64,000 nt of DNA, from the NCBI GenBank assembly GCA_018712805.1, contig DVGI01000015.1, positions 1 to 64,000 of the forward strand, read 5' to 3'. Shown in pieces: positions 15,503 through 24,758 of this stretch. Position 1 is the first letter of the stretch; the number at the start of each line of letters is the position of its first letter. Made by a program: the position numbers and the translations under genes. Source of the stretch: Candidatus Fimenecus excrementavium. GTDB lineage: Bacteria; Bacillota; Clostridia; Oscillospirales; Acutalibacteraceae. The notes under the pieces are model-generated. The model was not told the origin of the DNA. It was given only the letters and a program-made list of their open reading frames with translations, and made no database searches.

Positions 15503-17236
15503 TTATTTGCCCTCCTCAATCGCGTCAAATTTGCAAAGCTGGCTGCAAACCTTACAGCCGACGCACTGCGTAAAGTCAATCACTGATTTTTTATCTTTGA
15601 TGCTGATGGCCGGGCAGCCGATCTTCATGCACATTTTGCAGCCCACGCACTTGTCGGGGTTGACGTGCATCGGCGGCTCATGTTTTACATATTTCAGCAA
15701 AACGCATGGTCTTCTTGAAATGACAACCGAAGGCTCGTCGCGTTCCACTTCTTCACGTATGACACGTTCACACTCTTCGAGGTTATAAGGGTCAACAACA
15801 CGAACATGGTCAATGCCGACGGCTTTGCAAAGCATTTCGAGACTTACCGCCGTAGTCGGGTCGCCTTTAATGGTTCTGCCGGTGGTCGGGTTATCCTGGT
15901 GACCGGTCATGCCGGTGATGCTGTTGTCGAGAATAATCACGGTCGAGTTACTTTGGTTATAAGCAATATCAATAAGGCCGGTTACGCCGGAATGCATAAA
16001 TGTCGAGTCACCGATAACCGCAACGGACTTTTTCGCGTTTTCGGGGTTTGCCTTGTTGCGGCCGTGCAACGCGGAAACCGAAGCACCCATGCAGATGCAG
16101 GTATCCATCATACCGATCGGCGCAAGCGCGCCCAATGTATAGCAGCCGATGTCGCCGCTGACCATGACGTTCAGCTTTTTAAGTGCATAGTAAAGACCGC
16201 GGTGCGGACAACCGGCGCAAAGCACAGGCGGACGGCCCGGAATTTCTATATCCGCGGAAAGGCTCTTGTCTTCTTTGCCGAGAATCACGCGGGCAATTAA
16301 GCTCTGGGAATATTCGCCCTGTAAAGTAAACGCTTCTTTGCCGATCACGTCCACGCCGATTTGACGGCAGTGTTCTTCAATAAACGGGTCAAGTTCTTCG
16401 AGGACATAGACTTTGTCGCATTTTGCGGCAAAATCTTTGATGAGCTTGACGGGCAACGGATAGACGCAACCGAGTTTTAAGTAAGACGCCTTGTCACCAA
16501 GCGCTTCTTTGGCATATGTATAGGAAATACCGGCAGTAATCACACCGATTTTGGTATCATTCATTTCAACCGTGTTAATTGGTGCAGTTTCCGCCCAAAT
16601 GGTCTGGTCCAGCACGCGCTGTTCCACGACAACGTGTTTTTTAATCGCCATACCGGGCATCATAACATATTTCATCGGGTCTTTTTTATATTCTTTCAAC
16701 CCGTTGTCTACACGTTCGCCGACTTCCGCAAGCCCGCGGGAATGCGCTACACGTGTGCTCAAGCGCAAAATGACCGGTGTGTCAAATTTTTCAGAAAGCG
16801 AAAGCGCCATTTTTGCAAATTCCAAGCATTCCGCCGAATCAGAGGGCTCAAGCATCATCGTTTTGGAGGCTTTCGCATAATGGCGGGAATCCTGTTCGTT
16901 TTGCGAAGAATGCATACCGGGGTCGTCGGCAACGGCAATCACCATGCCGGCGTTAATCCCGGTGTAGGAAGCCGTAAACAGCGGGTCCGCCGCAACATTC
17001 AAGCCAACGTGTTTCATACCGCAGAAAGACCGCGCACCGGCAATTGCCGCGCCGGCGGCAACTTCCATAGCGACCTTTTCGTTCGGCGCCCATTCGCTGT
17101 AAACATCGTCATATTTCGCGATGCACTCCGTAATTTCCGTACTCGGCGTACCGGGGTAGCTTGAAGCCACCCGCAAACCCGCTTCATAAAGACCGCGGGC
17201 GACCGCCTCGTTACCGATCAGCAGTTGTTTACTCAT
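15503..17236 (-). CDS. iorA: Indolepyruvate ferredoxin oxidoreductase alpha subunit
   Basis: 577 residues. The N-terminal pyrimidine domain has the family signature VASSYPGTPSTEI and AMEVAAGAAIAGARSF. The middle thiamin-diphosphate domain has CAGCPHRG, GDIGCYTLG and GDSTFMHSGVTGLID. Two [4Fe-4S] ferredoxin motifs close the protein: CVGCKMCMKIGCP and CVGCKVCSQLC. It oxidatively decarboxylates indolepyruvate, phenylpyruvate and hydroxyphenylpyruvate, or runs in reverse when ferredoxin is reduced. The start at 17236 follows GAGGTGAAGAG. It lies 16 bases behind the second paaK copy. Confidence 0.97.
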   Translation of the reverse strand: MSKQLLIGNEAVARGLYEAGLRVASSYPGTPSTEITECIAKYDDVYSEWAPNEKVAMEVAAGAAIAGARSFCGMKHVGLNVAADPLFTASYTGINAGMVIAVADDPGMHSSQNEQDSRHYAKASKTMMLEPSDSAECLEFAKMALSLSEKFDTPVILRLSTRVAHSRGLAEVGERVDNGLKEYKKDPMKYVMMPGMAIKKHVVVEQRVLDQTIWAETAPINTVEMNDTKIGVITAGISYTYAKEALGDKASYLKLGCVYPLPVKLIKDFAAKCDKVYVLEELDPFIEEHCRQIGVDVIGKEAFTLQGEYSQSLIARVILGKEDKSLSADIEIPGRPPVLCAGCPHRGLYYALKKLNVMVSGDIGCYTLGALAPIGMMDTCICMGASVSALHGRNKANPENAKKSVAVIGDSTFMHSGVTGLIDIAYNQSNSTVIILDNSITGMTGHQDNPTTGRTIKGDPTTAVSLEMLCKAVGIDHVRVVDPYNLEECERVIREEVERDEPSVVISRRPCVLLKYVKHEPPMHVNPDKCVGCKMCMKIGCPAISIKDKKSVIDFTQCVGCKVCSQLCKFDAIEEGK

Positions 17237-17252
17237 CTCTTCACCTCAAAAA

Positions 17253-18551
17253 TTATTGATTTCTCAAATCCACAATGCGTTTTGCTTTGCCGACAAAACG
17301 CTCAATCGTGTTCGGCTCCACAATGCTGACTTTGCACTGAATACCGAGCACCGTATGCACATTGTGTTTAATGCGGTTTTGCAGTTCCTGAATTTTACCG
17401 AAGCTTTCAAGCAACGAAGTGTCGGAAAGCTCCACCTGAATTTCCAGCGTATCCGCATACCCTTCGCGGCGGACAATCAGCTGATAGTGTGGGCTAACGT
17501 TTTCCATGCCGATAAGCACGCTTTCAATCTGCGACGGGAAAACATTGACGCCGCGGATTTTCAGCATATCGTCGCTTCTGCCCTTGATTTTATCCATACG
17601 CGCAAAGGTTCGACCGCATTTGCACGGCTCATAGACAATCCGCGTAATGTCGCGCGTGCGATAACGCAAAAGCGGAATTCCCTCTTTGGTAAGCGTCGTA
17701 ATCAGCAGTTCGCCGGTTTCCCCTTCGCCCAAGGTTTCAAGCGTATCGGGGTTGACAATCTCCGGCAGGAAATAGTCCTCGTTAATATGTAACCCGCAGC
17801 GCTCCTCGCATTCGCCGGAAACACCGGGGCCCATCAGCTCGCTCATACCGTAGTTATCCGTAGCGAAAAGGCCCCAAACATTTTCAATTTGCGTGCGCAT
17901 TTCGGGGGTGCACCCTTCGGAGCCGAGAAGCCCTAAACGCAAATGATAATCTGACATCGGGTATTCGAGCGATTTTGCGGTTTCACCCATATATAAAGCA
18001 TAAGACGGCGTCGCGACCAAAGCGGTCGTTTTAAAATCGCGCATGAACATCAGCGCTTTTTCGGTGTTGCCGCTGGAATTCGGAACGACGGTGCACCCTA
18101 ATTTTTCAAGCCCGTAGTGAAGCCCCAAAGCGCCGGTGAACATGCCGTAGCCGAACGAAATCTGCACAATGTCGTCGGCAGTGGCACCCGCGGCGGCGCA
18201 AAGTCGCGCCATACAGTCCGACCACAAATCCAAATCGTGTTCGGTATAGCCGACAACCGTCGGTTTGCCGGTTGTGCCGGAGGAAGCGTGAATACGCACT
18301 ATGTCTTTCATCGGCACAGCAAACAGCCCGAACGGATAATTATCACGCAAATCCGCTTTCGTGGTCGGCGGAATGCGGCGAATATCGTCTAACGTTTTTA
18401 TTTGGTCCGGCGTTACACCGGCGTCATCTAATTTTTTCTTATAAAACGGAACACGGTCATAGCAATATCGCACCGTATATTTCAGGCGCTCAAGCTGAAT
18501 TTCTTCAATTTTACTGCGTGACATGGTTTCGAGTTCTTTTTGAAAAAACAT
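17253..18551 (-). CDS. paaK: Phenylacetate-CoA ligase (second copy)
   Basis: About 432 residues, clearly homologous to the ligase at 13601-14905 but diverged. It shares ASSGTTGKPTVVGYTEHDLD, the RTRDI hinge and GRSDDMLKIRGVNVFPSQ. Having two ligases of one family flanking IorAB suggests different aryl substrates (for example phenyl versus indolyl or hydroxyphenyl). The ATG at 18551 follows GGAAAGGGAAG; the upstream in-frame ATG lies in a leader hairpin. It is first in the operon and has its own promoter overlapping the symporter stop. Confidence 0.93.
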   Translation of the reverse strand: MFFQKELETMSRSKIEEIQLERLKYTVRYCYDRVPFYKKKLDDAGVTPDQIKTLDDIRRIPPTTKADLRDNYPFGLFAVPMKDIVRIHASSGTTGKPTVVGYTEHDLDLWSDCMARLCAAAGATADDIVQISFGYGMFTGALGLHYGLEKLGCTVVPNSSGNTEKALMFMRDFKTTALVATPSYALYMGETAKSLEYPMSDYHLRLGLLGSEGCTPEMRTQIENVWGLFATDNYGMSELMGPGVSGECEERCGLHINEDYFLPEIVNPDTLETLGEGETGELLITTLTKEGIPLLRYRTRDITRIVYEPCKCGRTFARMDKIKGRSDDMLKIRGVNVFPSQIESVLIGMENVSPHYQLIVRREGYADTLEIQVELSDTSLLESFGKIQELQNRIKHNVHTVLGIQCKVSIVEPNTIERFVGKAKRIVDLRNQ

Positions 18552-18571
18552 AATCTTCCCTTTCCGTTTTT

Positions 18572-18634
18572 CACGAAGCCTTCGCTTCGTCATTATTTTA
18601 CACAGCCGAGCAGCCGCAGTTTGATCTGCGGCTG
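18572..18634 (-). other. Two-hairpin leader of the paaK-ior operon
   Basis: A nine-base-pair GC-rich stem (18611-18619 with 18626-18634) begins about 12 bases after the predicted transcript start. A second stem (near 18572-18590, GACGAAGC paired with GCTTCGTG) sits before the ribosome site. No T-run follows either. Confidence 0.6.
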
Positions 18635-18652
18635 GGCATAAATAACAAATTT

Positions 18653-18681
18653 AGTATAACATACTTATTCCGTTTCGACAA
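18653..18681 (-). promoter_or_regulatory. Promoter of the paaK-ior operon
   Basis: Minus-strand TTGTCG (18681-18676), 17 bases, TATACT (18658-18653). It overlaps the end of the symporter gene. Confidence 0.65.
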
Positions 18682-20176
18682 CACCATTATAGAAGAAATC
18701 GGAAACTTCTTTTTGCGCTTTTTTCTGCGTTGCGAAGCTCACAAGCAGGCAAACCACAATCGAAGCGACCATCGCAATGCACGCGAAAAGCGGCCCTTGC
18801 GAAAGCAGTTTTAATACGAGCGCACCGGTTACGCCGCACAGTTCCAAAAGTTTGCAGGCGGCTGGGACAATCGCAATACAGAATCCCGTAAGGATTCCCG
18901 ACCACGCGCCGGCTTTGGTAAGCTTTTTACAATACAACGCGAGCACATAAGGCGCTAAGAACGAGCCGGAAATAATGCCCCACGAATAACTCATCATGTC
19001 GAGAATCGGGGTTTTGGTCGTGGCGACAAAGTAAGAAAGAATGATAAACAAAATGCAGAAGATTTTCGTAAGCATCCCGCTTTTTTTATCGCTCATTTCC
19101 GGGCGGATTTTGGATTTCACAAGGTCAATGCTTAACGCACTGCCCGCCGAAAGCGTCACCGAGCAAAGCGTTGAAACCGATGCTGAAAGCAGTAAAACGA
19201 TAATCACGCCGAGCAGAATGTTCGGTAAATTGGAATCTGCCAACATATGCGGCACAATGAAATCTGCCTGCGGCATATCTACCCCGACGGTATAATAGCG
19301 GTGGCAAAGCGAGCCGATAAAATATCCGCCGCCGGCGATTAGCAAAGCAAACCCCGTGGAAATAATAATGCCGCGTTTTGCCTGTTCGTCATTTTTAATG
19401 CCGAAATATTTTTGCACCATCTGCGGCAAGCCCCACGTGCCGAAGCTGGTCATTAAGACCGTTGCCATTAAGGACACCCATTGTGAAGCGTTCATTGTCG
19501 GAAGCCCCGCCTCGGTTTTTGCATATTCCGCGAGGCCCGCAAGCCCGCCGACTTTATCACTGCGGACAACAAATATCAAAAGCAAAACCATGCCGACCAT
19601 CATCACAATGCCCTGCACAAAATCCGCACGTGCCTGCACGAGGTATCCGCCAAAGGTTATCAGGATAATCGCAAGCACTGCAATGATAATTAAGAACACT
19701 GTGTCGCTGATGCCGAGAAGCACTTGTGCGACACTTGCAAGTCCGCTGTAAACAGAAGCAGAATACGGTACAAGGAAAATGAAAATAATCACCGCCGAAA
19801 ATGTTCGCATAGCCTTAGAGCCATAACGCTTTTCAAAAAATTCCGGCATGGTTTTGAGTTTCAAGCGGCTGGACACATCCCTCGTTTTGCGCGCGAGCAA
19901 CAGCCACGCAAGAAGTGAGCCGAACACAGCGTTGCCGATTCCGGCGAGAACGCCCCAAAGCCCGAAGCTCAAACCCGTTTTCCCCGCGTAGCCGACAAAC
20001 ATTACCGCCGAGAAATAAGCCGTTCCGTAGGAAAGCGCCGAAAGCCAAGCACCGGCGTTACGCCCGCCGACGGTAAAATCCGCTACGTTTTTGGACTTTC
20101 TGCCGGTTACAAAACCGATTGCCACAAGCCCGAGGATATAAACGGCGATTGTGACCCAAATGATGATTTCTTTCAA
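18665..20176 (-). CDS. Sodium:solute symporter (SSS family)
   Basis: 503 residues with about 13 hydrophobic helices, the size of PutP/PanF-type transporters. The N-terminus has the family pattern FTVGGRNAGAWLSALSYGTAYFSA and the sodium-site helix region VPYSASVYSGLASVAQ. The substrate is not readable from sequence; PutP-like members carry proline, others pantothenate or carboxylates including phenylacetate. It sits directly upstream of the aryl-acid operon, so arylacetate uptake is a reasonable guess. The start is TTG at 20176 with GGGAG four bases upstream. Its promoter carries a perfect 10-base dyad. Confidence 0.9.
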   Translation of the reverse strand: MKEIIIWVTIAVYILGLVAIGFVTGRKSKNVADFTVGGRNAGAWLSALSYGTAYFSAVMFVGYAGKTGLSFGLWGVLAGIGNAVFGSLLAWLLLARKTRDVSSRLKLKTMPEFFEKRYGSKAMRTFSAVIIFIFLVPYSASVYSGLASVAQVLLGISDTVFLIIIAVLAIILITFGGYLVQARADFVQGIVMMVGMVLLLIFVVRSDKVGGLAGLAEYAKTEAGLPTMNASQWVSLMATVLMTSFGTWGLPQMVQKYFGIKNDEQAKRGIIISTGFALLIAGGGYFIGSLCHRYYTVGVDMPQADFIVPHMLADSNLPNILLGVIIVLLLSASVSTLCSVTLSAGSALSIDLVKSKIRPEMSDKKSGMLTKIFCILFIILSYFVATTKTPILDMMSYSWGIISGSFLAPYVLALYCKKLTKAGAWSGILTGFCIAIVPAACKLLELCGVTGALVLKLLSQGPLFACIAMVASIVVCLLVSFATQKKAQKEVSDFFYNGVVETE

Positions 20177-20246
20177 ATTTCTCCCACCCGTGTACTTTAT
20201 TGATTTGTCGCTTTAAAGCTTTTACCTGTTAAAGTGACCGAGTATA

Positions 20247-20280
20247 AGTATACCCTCTTGACAGAAAACCGTCAAGAGGG
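20247..20280 (-). promoter_or_regulatory. Symporter promoter overlapped by a perfect dyad
   Basis: Minus-strand TTGACG (20275-20270), 17 bases, TATACT (20252-20247). The arms CCCTCTTGAC (20253-20262) and GTCAAGAGGG (20271-20280) form a perfect 10-base dyad lying on the -35 and spacer. It may also act as a weak terminator for the amidohydrolase gene, eight bases upstream. Confidence 0.7.
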
Positions 20281-20288
20281 CAAAACAA

Positions 20289-21083
20289 CTAAATATTTAG
20301 CAATCTTTTGGCGTTATTAGACAGAATTTTCTCTTCGTCCTCCGCGGACAAATCCAAGCTTTGCACGAAGCGTACTTCGTCAAGCGTATCGCTCCAAGGC
20401 ATATCGCTGCCGAGTAAAACTTTGTCGGCACCGTGGGCTTTAATCAGCTCCTTTGCGTAATCCGGCGGCATTTTCCCGCTGGAAAACGCGGTGTCTAAAT
20501 AGACCTTCGTACCGCAAAGATCTTCCAAAACACTGTCCCACAGCAGCCAGCCGCCGAAATGTGCGGCAACAACCGGCGCGTCGTCGAACAAATCAAGTAC
20601 GCGAAGCAGTCTTTCCGGCGTGCAGTGGACGGGTTTTGGATAACCGATATCCACGCCGGCATGAAAAACAGTTATAAAGCCAAGTTCCGCAATTTTCTTA
20701 TAAATTGGGAACATCTTTTCATCGTCTACAAAGAAATGTTGGTAATCGGGGTGCAGTTTTATACCGCGAATCCCCGCTTTTGCCAATCGTTCCAGTTCCG
20801 AAAGCGCGTTTGGGCTGTCCGGGTGCACACTGCCGAACGGAATGATGTTTTTCTTTTCCAAAAGAGAAATTGCAAAATCGTTGACTTTTTTCTCCTGGTG
20901 CGGGTTCGTGGCAATGTTGAGCACCACGGCGTAATCCACATTGTTCTTTGCAAGATAGCTTTCAAGCCCGCTTATAGTAGCGTCATAATTCGGTTTTACG
21001 CCGCCGGAGCATTTGGAAAGCAGAGGCAAAGCCTTCGCCGCCAACGCGTCGGGGAACGCATGCACATGAAAATCGATAATCAA
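20289..21083 (-). CDS. Amidohydrolase family (TIM-barrel metal-dependent hydrolase)
   Basis: 264 residues. It follows the amidohydrolase_2 pattern: metal-binding DFHVH at the N-terminus, GIKLHPDYQ, VFHAG, VAAHFGGW and a closing GSDMPW with the catalytic Asp. Members hydrolyse or decarboxylate small carboxylic substrates; related decarboxylases act on aromatic acids such as amino-carboxymuconate or resorcylate. The substrate here is unknown. It starts nine bases after typA stops and is probably read from the typA promoter. Confidence 0.87.
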   Translation of the reverse strand: MIIDFHVHAFPDALAAKALPLLSKCSGGVKPNYDATISGLESYLAKNNVDYAVVLNIATNPHQEKKVNDFAISLLEKKNIIPFGSVHPDSPNALSELERLAKAGIRGIKLHPDYQHFFVDDEKMFPIYKKIAELGFITVFHAGVDIGYPKPVHCTPERLLRVLDLFDDAPVVAAHFGGWLLWDSVLEDLCGTKVYLDTAFSSGKMPPDYAKELIKAHGADKVLLGSDMPWSDTLDEVRFVQSLDLSAEDEEKILSNNAKRLLNI

Positions 21084-21092
21084 GCTTTCACC

Positions 21093-22913
21093 TTATTTCT
21101 TTTTTGCCTGTTCTTTCATTCTTTGTTCTTTTGAAAGAATCCGTTTGCGCAGTCGGATTGCGTGCGGCGTGACTTCGACAAGTTCGTCATCTTTGATAAA
21201 TTCCATAGACTGTTCCAAACTTAACACCGTGTGCGGCACCAAGCGAAGCGCATCATCCGAGCCGGAAGCACGGGTGTTGGTCAAATGTTTTTGTTTGCAG
21301 ACGTTGCAGACAATATCTTCATTTTTCGAGCACTCGCCGACAATCATGCCTTCATATACAGGCACACCGGGGCCGACAAACAGACGACCTCTGTCTTGCG
21401 TATTAAACAGACTGTAAGCCGAAGTTTCGCCGGTTTCGTGGGCGATAATGGAGCCGCGTTCCCGGGTTTGAATATCCCCTTTGTACGGTTCATAGCTGTC
21501 AAACACGTTGTTCATAATACCGTTGCCGTTTGTATCGGTCATAAACTCGGAACGGTAACCGATAAGGCCGCGCGCCGGAATTTTGAATTCCAAATGTGTC
21601 GAGCCTCCCTCACGCGTACCCATGTTTTCGAGTTCACCGCGTCTTGCACCTATTTTTTGCATAACCGCACCGACATATTCCTCCGGCACTTCGACAATTA
21701 ATAATTCAATCGGTTCTAAAAGCTGACCGTTTTCCATTTTTGTGATAACCTGCGGGCGGGAAACCTGGAATTCATAGTTTTCACGGCGCATGGTTTCAAT
21801 CAAAATGGACAAATGCAGTTCGCCGCGGCCGGAAACCTTAAAGCAGTCGGTGGAATCTGTTTCTTCCACGCGCATACTGACGTTGGTTTCTACTTCTTTA
21901 AACAGGCGGTCGCGCAAATTGCGGGACGTGACAAATTTACCGTCCTGGCCGGCAAAGGGGCTGTCGTTAACCATGAAATTCATCGAAATGGTCGGTTCAT
22001 CGATTTTGACGAACGGCAAAGGCTCTACACAAGACGGGTCGCAAATCGTCTCGCCGATGTTTAAGTCCGCAATACCCGAAACGCAAATCAAATCGCCGAC
22101 TGCGGCTTCTTCGACTTCCACACGTTTCAAGCCTTCAAACTGATAAAGACGGGAAATCTTCACGTTTTCACGCGAACCGTCGGTTTTGCAAAGCACAACG
22201 GTTTCGTTACGTTTGATGCGGCCGCGTTCGACACGACCGACACCGATTCGGCCGATATAATCATCATAGTCAAGGCTTGAGAAAAGCACCTGCAACGGGG
22301 CATCAATGCCACCTTCCGGGGACTCGATATTTTCGAGAATCGAGTCAAACAGCGGGCGCATATCTCCTTCGCGAACAGTCGGGTCCAAAGAAGCATAGCC
22401 GTCACGCGCAGAAGCGTACACAACCGGGAAATCAATCTGGTCTTCGTTGGCGCCCAGTTCAATAAACAAGTCCAACACTTCGTCGACAACTTCCGCGGGT
22501 CGGGCTCCGGGACGATCAATTTTATTGACAACGACAATGACTTTCTTTTCGAGCGCCAAGGCCTTACGCAAAACGAAACGGGTTTGCGGCATACAGCCTT
22601 CAAAAGCGTCAACCAGCAAAAGCACACCGTCAACCATTGTCAAAATGCGTTCGACTTCGCCGCCGAAATCCGCGTGGCCGGGGGTGTCGACGATATTGAT
22701 TTTTACACCTTTATAATGGACCGATGTATTTTTGGACAAGATAGTTATGCCGCGTTCCCGCTCCAAGTCGTTAGAGTCCATAACGCGTTCCTGCACAACT
22801 TCATTTTGCCGAAAAATGCCGCTTTGTTTCAAAAGTTGGTCGACCAACGTAGTTTTGCCGTGGTCAACGTGCGCGATAATCGCAATATTTCTCAAATTCT
22901 CTCTGCACTTCAA
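21093..22913 (-). CDS. typA: Translational GTPase TypA/BipA
   Basis: 606 residues, the family length. G-motifs are AHVDHGKTT (14-22), [13 protein letters not shown] and [10 protein letters not shown]. The EF-G-like domains follow and the C-terminal domain carries [16 protein letters not shown]. TypA binds the ribosome and aids large-subunit assembly and growth under stress. A TTGTCA-17-TAAAAT promoter precedes it and the amidohydrolase gene follows closely. Confidence 0.97.
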   Translation of the reverse strand: MKCRENLRNIAIIAHVDHGKTTLVDQLLKQSGIFRQNEVVQERVMDSNDLERERGITILSKNTSVHYKGVKINIVDTPGHADFGGEVERILTMVDGVLLLVDAFEGCMPQTRFVLRKALALEKKVIVVVNKIDRPGARPAEVVDEVLDLFIELGANEDQIDFPVVYASARDGYASLDPTVREGDMRPLFDSILENIESPEGGIDAPLQVLFSSLDYDDYIGRIGVGRVERGRIKRNETVVLCKTDGSRENVKISRLYQFEGLKRVEVEEAAVGDLICVSGIADLNIGETICDPSCVEPLPFVKIDEPTISMNFMVNDSPFAGQDGKFVTSRNLRDRLFKEVETNVSMRVEETDSTDCFKVSGRGELHLSILIETMRRENYEFQVSRPQVITKMENGQLLEPIELLIVEVPEEYVGAVMQKIGARRGELENMGTREGGSTHLEFKIPARGLIGYRSEFMTDTNGNGIMNNVFDSYEPYKGDIQTRERGSIIAHETGETSAYSLFNTQDRGRLFVGPGVPVYEGMIVGECSKNEDIVCNVCKQKHLTNTRASGSDDALRLVPHTVLSLEQSMEFIKDDELVEVTPHAIRLRKRILSKEQRMKEQAKKK

Positions 22914-22949
22914 ACGTTTTCACCTTCACACATAAATTCACAGTATGGT

Positions 22950-22978
22950 ATTTTATCACTTTCTTTGCCGGTTGACAA
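22950..22978 (-). promoter_or_regulatory. typA promoter
   Basis: Minus-strand TTGTCA (22978-22973), 17 bases, TAAAAT (22955-22950). Confidence 0.75.
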
Positions 22979-22999
22979 GCGCACAAACGAACATAAGCC

Positions 23000-23028
23000 T
23001 TTACAAATCAAAAGATTTTTTGTAAAAT
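23000..23028 (+). promoter_or_regulatory. Promoter of the DUF4091 gene
   Basis: TTTACA (23000-23005), 17 bases, TAAAAT (23023-23028), divergent from the typA promoter. Confidence 0.7.
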
Positions 23029-23057
23029 ATTCTAAAAATATCCGATGAGGTGAACAC

Positions 23058-24698
23058 ATGGCAATCCTTGATAAAGCGCTGATTTTTTCTTCGCTTGAAA
23101 AGATTTTTCCAAATGAACCGTTACCTGAGAACACTTTACCTGCGCTTTCTGTTTTAAAAAATGAAAAAGCTGATTTTCAAATTGCTTTTTCTGCCAAGAA
23201 AGGCGATACGGTTTCTTTTTCGGCTGACGGCGAACTTTCTGCCTGTTTGCGTTTTTTCACCGTGCGTCTAATTCCCGCCGGCTTAAATGCGCCTAAAAAG
23301 TCGGACGATTATTTTATTTCCAAAAATAAAACTGAATATCCGGAATTGCTTTGGCCGATTGCAAATGAATTCACCGCAGAATATGACGGTGTAAACACCG
23401 TTTGGTGTGAAATTTTACCTTCCCCCCTGCTTCCCGCCGGTGAACATACAATTGATTTTCAAATTAAAGTCGGCGAAAATCCGCCGATGAAATGCAGTAT
23501 AGATATAACCGTTATTGACGCGGAACTTCCGAAGCAAGAACTTATTTACACAAACTGGTTTCACTCGGATTGCTTAATGGAATATTACAAAATTCCTGTT
23601 TTTTCGGAGAAGTACTGGCGTGTTACGGAAAGCTTTTTGAAGCGCGCCAACGAATACGGCATGAACTGCGTTTTAACGCCGCTGTTTACTCCGCCGCTTG
23701 ACACACAGGTCGGCAAAGAACGCCCGACCGTGCAGTTGGTCGATGTGAAAGTGATCGGCAATAATCAATATGCTTTCGGATTTGAAAAATTAGACAGCTG
23801 GCTTTCTATGTGCGACCGCTGCGGCATAGAATACTATGAAATGAGCCATCTGTTTACCCAGTGGGGCGCAAAACATGCGCCGAAAATTATGGCGGAAGTA
23901 AACGGTGAAACCAAGCAAATATTCGGCTGGAAAACACGCGCCGCCGGAAAAGAATACAAGACTTTTCTGCACCAGTTTTCCGCGGCACTGATAGAATATA
24001 TTGACCGCAAAGGGATTCGTGAAAAGTGTCTTTTCCACGTTTCTGACGAACCCAGCGGGCTGATGATTTTCTCTTACAAAAAAGCAAGCCGCATTGTGCA
24101 TGAATGCTTCAAAGGCTTTAAAATTATTGATGCGCTTTCGGATTACCGTGTTTTTAAAATGGGCTTAATTGAATTGCCGGTTCCGGCAAACGACCATATA
24201 AAACCGTTCATCGGAAAAGTAAAAGAGCTATGGACCTATTACTGCTGTGTGCAGGCGGACCATTATGTTTCGAACCGCTTTTTCTCGATGCCCTCGGCGC
24301 GTACCCGTGTTTTAGGGCTTCAGCTTTATAAATTTGATGTACGCGGCTTTTTACACTGGGGCTACAATTTCTATTTTTCCCAGTATTCCAAAGGTCTTAT
24401 TGACCCTTACAAAGTTACCGATGCCGGCGGCAGTTTTTCTTCCGGCGACAGCTTTGTGGTCTATCCGGGTGAAAACGGAGAGCCGTTGGACTCTTTACGG
24501 CTGCATGTATTCTATAACGGATTGGAAGACATGTTGGCGCTGAAACTTTTGGAATCCAAAATCGGCAAAGAAAAAACGGATGCTATTTTGGAAGAAGGCT
24601 TAGAAAAGCCGCTTACGTTCCGCGATTATCCGCACAGCGCAGACTGGCTTTTAAAAACACGTGAACGCATTAATCGTGCAATCGCAGAAAATCTTTAA
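23058..24698 (+). CDS. DUF4091 protein, GH123-like putative glycosidase
   Basis: 546 residues. The N-terminal 160 residues are beta-rich; then comes a TIM-barrel-like domain with YTNWFHSDCLMEYY, EYGMNCVLTPLFTPP and FHVSDEPSG, and a C-terminal DUF4091 signature (SGDSFVVYPGENGEPLDSLRL, GLEDMLAL). Asp330-Glu331 in SDEP matches the adjacent Asp-Glu pair used by GH123 N-acetylgalactosaminidases, so a beta-hexosaminidase-like activity is possible. No signal peptide is visible, so it would act in the cytoplasm on imported sugars. The ribosome site is GAGGTG. It is a single-gene unit with its own promoter and terminator. Confidence 0.82.
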   Translation: MAILDKALIFSSLEKIFPNEPLPENTLPALSVLKNEKADFQIAFSAKKGDTVSFSADGELSACLRFFTVRLIPAGLNAPKKSDDYFISKNKTEYPELLWPIANEFTAEYDGVNTVWCEILPSPLLPAGEHTIDFQIKVGENPPMKCSIDITVIDAELPKQELIYTNWFHSDCLMEYYKIPVFSEKYWRVTESFLKRANEYGMNCVLTPLFTPPLDTQVGKERPTVQLVDVKVIGNNQYAFGFEKLDSWLSMCDRCGIEYYEMSHLFTQWGAKHAPKIMAEVNGETKQIFGWKTRAAGKEYKTFLHQFSAALIEYIDRKGIREKCLFHVSDEPSGLMIFSYKKASRIVHECFKGFKIIDALSDYRVFKMGLIELPVPANDHIKPFIGKVKELWTYYCCVQADHYVSNRFFSMPSARTRVLGLQLYKFDVRGFLHWGYNFYFSQYSKGLIDPYKVTDAGGSFSSGDSFVVYPGENGEPLDSLRLHVFYNGLEDMLALKLLESKIGKEKTDAILEEGLEKPLTFRDYPHSADWLLKTRERINRAIAENL

Positions 24699-24707
24699 GA
24701 GACAAGA

Positions 24708-24748
24708 AAAAAAGCAGTGTAGTTTTTGAAAACTACACTGCTTTTTTG
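24708..24748. terminator. Bidirectional terminator
   Basis: A perfect 19-base-pair stem (24708-24726 with 24729-24747) with A and T runs. It ends the DUF4091 gene (+) and the polA operon (-). Confidence 0.92.
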
Positions 24749-24758
24749 CGTTTTAAAT

